A stretch of 64,000 nucleotides of DNA from Pseudorasbora parva. Taxonomy: Eukaryota > Chordata > Actinopteri > Cypriniformes > Gobionidae. The DNA is taken from NCBI RefSeq assembly GCF_024679245.1, contig NC_090187.1, positions 25,396,495-25,460,494 on the forward strand, written 5' to 3'. The position numbers were made by a program, and so were the translations under genes. The notes beneath the pieces are model-generated. The model had not been told where the DNA came from. It did no database searches and saw nothing but the letters and a program-made list of their open reading frames with translations. Shown piece after piece: positions 58,103 through 64,000 of the stretch (within the stretch, counting starts at the first letter, position 1; each line of letters opens with the position of its first letter).

Positions 58103-58420
58103 TTAAAAGCATAGTTCACCCAACAATGATTTACCTCACCCTCGTGTTGTTTCAAACCAGTATGAATTTATGTTTTCTGCTGAGCACAATAGAATATATT
58201 TTGAAGAATATGGGTCATCAAACATTTAGTGGTGCCCATTGACTTCCAAATAAATAAATAAAAATAATATGGAAGTCAATGGATCCTATCAACTGTTTGA
58301 TTACTGACATTCTTTAAAATATCTTCTTTTGTGTTAAGCAGAAGAAAGAAACTAGCAGGTTTGGAACAACTTGAGAGTAAATGATGACAAAATTTTTATT
58401 TTTGGGTGCACTATCCTTAG
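58103..58420. mobile_element. TTAA-type MITE (ATAGTTCACCCAACAATGA ends)
   Basis: TTAA at 58103 and the inverse TTTTTGGGTGCACTATCCTTAG at 58399-58420 bound a foldback-like unit; the two halves are partly inverse (GGAAGTCAATGG opposite CCATTGACTTCC). Confidence 0.65.
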
Positions 58421-58547
58421 AATGATGATCAAGGTGGTCAAGTTGGTGTACTCATCTAAAAATCAATACAATCTTTCTTTTACATAAGGAATATATGAGT
58501 GTACACATCTACATCATTATTTTAAAAAAACAAAGGAAACAAATACG

Positions 58548-58579
<32 letters not shown>

Positions 58580-59389
58580 TGCGTGTGTGTATTATTAAAG
58601 GGTTAGTTCACCCAAAAATGAAAATTCTGTCATTAATTACTCACCCTCATGTCGTTTGACACCCCTAAGACATCCGTTCAACTTCGGAACACAAATGAAG
58701 ATATTTTTGTTGTAATCCGATGGCTCAGACAGGCCTTCATTGACACCAATGTCATTTCCTCTCTCAAGACCCATAAAAGGCACTAAAGACGTCGTTAAAA
58801 AGGCCATCTCACTACAGTGGCTCTACAATCATTTTATGAAAGGACGACAATAGTTTTCATGTGCAAAAAAAAAAAAAAACTGAAAACTAAATAACGACTT
58901 ATATAGTGATGGGCCGATTTCAAAACAAAGCTTCAAACCGGGTATTGATTCGGATCACCGAAGTCAAGTGATTTCACCAGTTCCCATTCAGTCGGTTCAC
59001 TCGGTACAACACATGACTATGGGATATCACGCTCTAGCGCCATCTGCTGAAGACACCTTTATTCACGCCTAAAAGGCCAATGACGCATGACGACGTGGGC
59101 AGGGTCACCTGCCCACAGCATATAAGTGCCGTTATGTGTCAGTTCCTTTGTTCTTCAGCTCTTCACCGTGCTGCTAGAACACCATCACGCCACATTTTCG
59201 CAAGGGAAGCCCACAGTGGTGATTCTTGTTGAAATTAAGGCTAAAGAGAAAGCTTTTTTAGCAACAAGTTTAGCTATGCTAACTAAAGGCTAATAAGTTT
59301 TCTCAAAACAAAATGTTCAAACTTAGGCCACATTCACAAGATAACCCTCAGTGGTTTTTCTTGTTGAAGGAAAAGGCATACAAGATCAC

Positions 59390-59640
59390 CCCAATGTCGT
59401 TCCACACCCGTAAGACCTCTGTTCATCCTTAGAACACAGTTTAAGATATTTTTAGATTTAGTCCGAGACCTTTCTGTCCTTTGAATGTAAGTGTATGCCC
59501 ACTTGCTGTCCACGTCCAGAAGGTAATGAAAACATCATCAAAGTAGTCCATATGTGACATCAGTTGGTTAGTTAGACTCTCTTGAAGCGTCGACAATACA
59601 TTTTGGTCCAAAAATAACAAAAATTACGAATTTATTTAGC
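59390..59640 (+). repeat. Truncated copy of the 23654-type element inside the DIRS-like unit
   Basis: CCCAATGTCGTTCCACACCC, GTAAGACCTCTGTTCATCCT, CATCATCAAAGTAGTCCATA and ACATTTTGGTCCAAAAATAA are shared with 23700-23880 and 25090-25110. Confidence 0.7.
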
Positions 59641-60549
59641 ATTGTCGTTTATAAACAGATACCTCCCAGACAGGGAGATACTTGCTCTCTTCCTCTGTTG
59701 CAACTGACACGAATGCTCCTGATATGGGCCAGCGAGCATTGACCGTCTCTCCAGGCAGTGTATGTCCCAGGCCATATGAATATTGGAGCGGACCTACTAT
59801 CCAGAGGGGGACCATGAGTCAGAGAGTGGCGCCTGCACCCTTGAATAGTGGCGCAGATCTGGGCTCGGTTAGGCAGAGCCGAGGTAGATCTTTTAGCGCC
59901 TGAGTAGAACACGCACTGTCCACTTCTCAATAGACAGCAGCGCCCCGCTGGGAGTTGATGCCCTGTCGCAAGTATGGCCCAACACTATACTGTACGTGTT
60001 TCCCCCAGTGGAACTGACAGCCCACTCTCGACAGAGTGGTTCAGGAGGGTCTGTCACTGATTTTGGTGGCCCCTCGCTGGTTGGCAAAGACAGGTACGCG
60101 AGTATCATGTCACTGCCGGTAGGGACATCATGGTGTCTTCCCCAACGCAGGGACCTGCTGTCCCAGGCAGGATGCAGATTCTGTACCCTTAATCAGAACT
60201 GTGGTCTCCAGGACCTACATGTTGAGAGAGGGAGAATCTGATTATAGCTACAAAACAGGGTGCTTGCATTCTGAAGCACACTATGTTATGTCAAAGTAGT
60301 GCATGTTTCAAGTTTGGTGCATGTAAAGATCTGTATCAGTGCCTGATTGAGGGAATACTGATTTCTTCTCCGAAGGAAATCACTCCCATTCCATACTGGA
60401 AGTTTATTGGGTGACTATTTCGGTTTTCACATGGGCATTAATGGTGCTGCGCTTAAGTGTGCATTTTTGATTCCTTTAAAAGGTTCAAGGCTTACTACAT
60501 TCTTTCACTCCGTTTTGAGCACAGTCGAGACCGTGAGTTTTCAAAGTGT

Positions 60550-60690
60550 ACCATTATATGTACTGTGGCTGCCGTCGCATCATCCAAGAGGCTGCTGTAC
60601 ACTGCTGAAAGAGGTGGTTGAAAAGACCTCTGACATAAGTGTATAGCACTTTGAGTGTATGGTAGTACATAGTGAACGTGCTACATAATT
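60550..60690 (+). repeat. SINE3-like tail fragment
   Basis: GTGGCTGCCGTCGCATCATC and AGCACTTTGAGTGTATGG resemble the 3' part of the 5S-type SINE at 1250-1378. Confidence 0.55.
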
Positions 60691-61694
60691 CATGTCACTC
60701 GCACATGTGCGGTTGTATGTGCACCACTTCTGATAATCATTACTGATGATAATTACATCACACAGACAGTTCATGGACTGTCGAGGAGCTCTCGCGTTCC
60801 ATTCCATCTCGCACACAGTTGAGAGTGTGAGCTTTTCAAAGTATACTCTTTTGGCCATGAAGGCCCGGGTATAATTTATTTTCCACATCCAGACGTGTCT
60901 CACGCTCAATTGAATGAGCGTGGATGGCCAAGTTCTATACACGTGCAGTATAATTGTTGTGACTCTTCTGTCACTTCTGTTGTTTTTGCACATGCGTTGT
61001 TGTATGCACACTTTCCGTCCAGTCTCAAAAGTTGGGCTGCATGCTGATGGGATGTTTTCGGCTTAGGTACAGATCCATTCGGAATGTGTGCTTCTTTGTG
61101 CAAGTCACTCATACGGTGTGGTATGCGCACTGTAGACCCTCCTGTTGACAAGAATGACATCACGCGGATGGTGCGCAGATCGTGGACATACAAAGTATAC
61201 CTGGAGGTAAGGTCTCCGTTTTTAGGCTCGTTACAAACTGTAATGGTGCCGTCATGACCTGATGGTAGGTCTGGGGGCTAGGTGTAAACCTCTGTTTGAG
61301 CCTTTAGAATCCTTGAATATAAGGATGCTGTCTTGTCATTGGTACTTGTATCAGTGAAGCACGTTTGGTGGCTCCCAAGCTGTGCTTGGTGGTTTTGCGC
61401 CCAAATGTGGCGTATAAGCCTAAAGGCATGTTGGTAGTACACTCACGTTCGAGTAGCCTGCCCTGTAAAAACTTGCTTTGTGCTTGTGCCATTTGCAAGT
61501 TGTACGCAAGGCTTTTTGCAAGGTTGGCGGGGCGTGAATATATGTCCCATAGTCATGTGTTGTACCGAGTGAACCGACTGAATGGGAATGTTAAGTTATG
61601 CATATAAATACTGTTCCCAGAAGGAGGGAAATGAGGTACAACACCTCTGGGCCCCGTGTAGTCGGGGCTTGGTGAAGAGCTGGACTGAACATAG

Positions 61695-61965
61695 GAACAG
61701 GGCTGGCAGTGGCTCAGTGGTCCATGTAGGTTGTCTACAAATCAGAAGGTTGATGGCTCGATCCCCGGTTCCACCTGACCAAGTGTTGAGGTGTCCATGA
61801 GCAAGACGCCTAACCCCAACTGCTCTCGACAAGTTGGATGGCATCTTATATGGCTAACATTGCTGTCGGTGAATGTGAGACAAAAATGTAAAGCGCTTTG
61901 GATGGCCAAAGGGTCTGTTAAAAGTGTTATATAAATGCAGTCTATTTACTATTTACCATACAACA
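61695..61965 (+). mobile_element. tRNA-derived SINE inside the DIRS-like unit
   Basis: Box A-like GTGGCTCAGTGGT, box B-like GGCTCGATCCC and the tail AAAGCGCTTTGGATGGCC then GTTATATAAATGCAGTC. It matches the tail at the window start. Confidence 0.75.
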
Positions 61966-62565
61966 GCATTTATATGCTGTGGGCAGGTGACACCGGCCAC
62001 GTCGTCATGCGAAAACGGCCTTTTAGGCGTACATAAAGCAGATGAGCGCGATATCCCGTAGTCATATGTTGAACCTCGTTTCCCTTCTTCTGGAAACAGT
62101 AGTTATATGCATAACTCATTGATGGTTTCACATGCAATCCAAATCATGAATCGATACGCTGATTCATAATGGTTTGAAGCTTTGTTTTAAAATCGGCCCA
62201 TCACTATATAAGTCGTTATTTAGGTTTTTTTTTGCGCACAAAAACTATCCTCGTTGCTTCATAAAATTATTAAAATTATATAAATATAACATTAATGACA
62301 GAATTTTCATTTTGGGTGAACTAACCCTTGAAGGCTATGTGATTATGTTGTATATAATCATTTAATGCATGGCTAGCCATGGATTATCCTGCTTATACCT
62401 TGGTTATTTGCCAAGTTAAAAACAAGTTAAAGCTGTAACTGATGTTTACAATGTAATTTTTATCAGATGGGTTAAAATGACGGTTGTTTCCGCTTTAAAT
62501 AGAGCCATTAAAATGTTTTTATATGAACAAATTATCACATTTATTTAAATTCATTATAAAAAGAG

Positions 62566-62613
62566 AGAGAGAACTGAAAGAGAAAGATCAGAGAGAGAGA
62601 GAGAGAGAGAGAG
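62566..62613. repeat. (GA)n micro-satellite
   Basis: Imperfect GA run ending in about 13 pure units. Confidence 0.9.
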
Positions 62614-62696
62614 ATGCGTGCCCTCGTTGGCCTATAGGCTACATGTTCGCTAAATACTTAAAGGTTTTGTTCACCCAAAAATGAAATTTATGTCAT

Positions 62697-63917
62697 TAAA
62701 GGGGGGGGTGAAATGCTGTTTCATGCATACTGAGCTTTTTACACTGTTAAAGACTTGGATTCCCATCCTAAACATAGACAAAGTTTTAAAAAACTAATAT
62801 TGGGTGTTTGATGGAGTATTTCTGTGTTAAAAATACTCCTTCCGGTTTCTCACAAGTTTTCGGGGAGTTTTTTTTCGAGTATGGCTCGGCTCGACGTTAA
62901 TAGAGCGGAAGGTCCTTGTATGGGCCGTATGGGCTCGCTCGCATTCGCGCGTGCGTGACTAGAGCGAGAGAGGAAATGCACGCCCGTAAACACTCGCTCA
63001 GCTGCAGATCCACTCGTCCGTGAACACTTATGTCGCGTGCCGCGCTCCACTTTATTCCTATGGGTGACATCAAGCGACTTCAACGCTTCAGCACAGCATT
63101 CCCGGAAGGATTTGAACGGAGAAATGACGGGAAGCTTCACAACATCGCTTCAGTCGCGTCGCAAAGTGGATCTCCACCGTTCACTGCTGTCAGGACTTCA
63201 CCAAATCATACCAAAGAAGTGTGTTTTTGACGGAGCGGTCCCAGCGATAATGGTTCGGTCCTGCTTTGGAAGCAGCCGGTGAGTAAAACTGCTTTAAATG
63301 TCTATGCTGTTTGGCTATCGTCACGTGAGTAAACATCAGTAAACGACACGATCGCGTGCTTCGTCATTCAAATGGGCTAACAGTCCGTTGTTCTATGTAT
63401 AACGTTACACTAGTCTGACGAGCAAAACCGTTTTGCTTGCTACTGCTAAGGTTTAGTCGCATACAATAGTCCATAAACCGAATCATGTCCTCATAAACTG
63501 TGAGTAAACACACACAAATGTTGACAGGCCACTAAATACAGTACATACCACAGAGACGGACGTCCTGCTGTTGCTGTTTCTCCTGTTCAATTTATTTCAG
63601 CCTCCGAATGTGATTCTGGATCATATATCTATTTAGCTGAGATGGATAGCCATGGGTTTCTCCAATCTCCACGCTTGAGGACGTCACCGCTTTTGCGTCG
63701 TCATTCTTTAGCTCCGCCCACACGATATGCCTCCAGGCGCTCGGTTTTTTCCGGAAAGACTCGGCACAGGTCATATTTCTTTTATAAATATAATAAAACT
63801 AAAGACTTTTCGGAGATATGAAGGATGCAATACAACTCTATAGGTAGGCTACTCAAGATTGACATGAGATTGACTGAAACTGAGACTGTGTGAGGTTGTG
63901 TTTCACCCCCCCTCTAA
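62697..63917. mobile_element. TIR element inserted in a TTAA-family MITE
   Basis: The ends AGGGGGGGTGAAATGCTG and TTTCACCCCCCCTC are inverted. The split MITE sequence (GTCATTAA ... TAATGATT) suggests a TAA target duplication, as for Harbinger-type elements. Open frames inside (for example 63030-63230) have no known domain. Confidence 0.6.
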
Positions 63918-64000
63918 TGATTATTAAATGGATTTATTAAAATGATTTATGAATGACAGGCAACACTGACAGTGACAAGGTACTCTTTATTTTATTTTTA

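Larger units (their letters stand above)
58981..62115. mobile_element. Decayed or non-autonomous DIRS-like retroelement
   Basis: Inverted terminal repeats lie at about 58981-59135 and 61955-62115 and share GACGACGTGG and CACCTGCCCACAGCATATAA. An internal region at 61545-61642 is complementary to both outermost ends: its left half is the exact inverse of 58981-59024 (44 of 44 bases), and its right half the inverse of 62068-62115 (43 of 48). Inverted termini plus an internal complementary region are the hallmark of DIRS-type tyrosine-recombinase retroelements. No intact reverse transcriptase or recombinase frame was seen. The interior holds a SINE, a SINE3 tail and a truncated MITE. Confidence 0.7.
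58595..62332. mobile_element. Long-armed TTAA foldback element split by a DIRS-like insertion
   Basis: Left TTAA-AGGGTTAGTTCACCC and right GGGTGAACTAACCCTTGAA are the outer ends. A second inverted block (TAACGACTTATATAGTGATG at 58893 and CATCACTATATAAGTCGTTA at 62198) shows the arms. The 3.1-kb DIRS-like unit lies in the centre. Confidence 0.75.

Noticed and set aside
59649..60241. Overlapping open frames inside the DIRS-like unit, considered as gag or RT
   Set aside because: No RT, RNase H or recombinase motif could be read with confidence; frames are short and broken.
61698..61770. tRNA gene
   Set aside because: Box A and B are readable, but the cloverleaf stems are not complete and the SINE tail follows directly.
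62850..63282. Several 60-96 codon frames in a GC-rich block
   Set aside because: They lie inside a TIR-bounded repeat and have no known domain or splice context.

Overview
This window is vertebrate, and almost certainly from a cyprinid teleost (a carp, minnow or zebrafish relative). It has intron-rich genes with GT-AG splice sites. Introns and intergenic DNA are packed with nested DNA transposons, a 5S-derived SINE, tRNA-type SINEs and long micro-satellites. No bacterial operon, CRISPR array, plasmid or viral gene was found. Four protein genes can be rebuilt exon by exon with reading phase kept at every junction.

Layout. (1) 4749-26588, + strand: the 3' part of an anoctamin-2 gene (ano2), with 17 coding exons and 947 visible residues; the N-terminal exons lie left of the window. 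(2) 30992-41655, + strand: a complete ceramide synthase, closest to CerS3, with 10 coding exons and 367 residues. (3) 51384 down to 42474, - strand: a complete calcyphosine-2 (caps2), with 16 coding exons and 515 residues, convergent with the ceramide synthase. (4) 54090-57289, + strand: a complete GLIPR1-type CAP protein, with 5 coding exons and 247 residues, head-to-head with caps2. CAPS2 next to the GLIPR1 cluster is also the human chromosome 12 arrangement, so this pair is conserved synteny. The four genes do not form one pathway: a calcium-gated chloride channel, a sphingolipid enzyme, an EF-hand protein and a secreted or membrane CAP protein.

The rest is mobile DNA. Examples are a Harbinger-like element with a MYB/SANT gene broken by a 120-bp foldback element (2843-4119), a TIR element carrying a broken THAP domain (16060-17320), a Tc1-like shell of about 3 kb (31661-34626), several TTAA-flanked families, and a DIRS-like retroelement with inverted terminal repeats and an internal complementary region (58981-62115). 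That element sits inside a long-armed TTAA foldback element.

I did not find a convincing new multi-gene system. The most useful leads are the DIRS-like architecture, a 12-nt ano2 microexon at the position of the ANO1 'segment c' switch, the enlarged duplicated ano2 C-terminal tail that ends in a PDZ-type ligand, and micro-satellites lying directly on splice sites. Exon boundaries were read by eye from frame and splice consensus; no alignment or database search was run.
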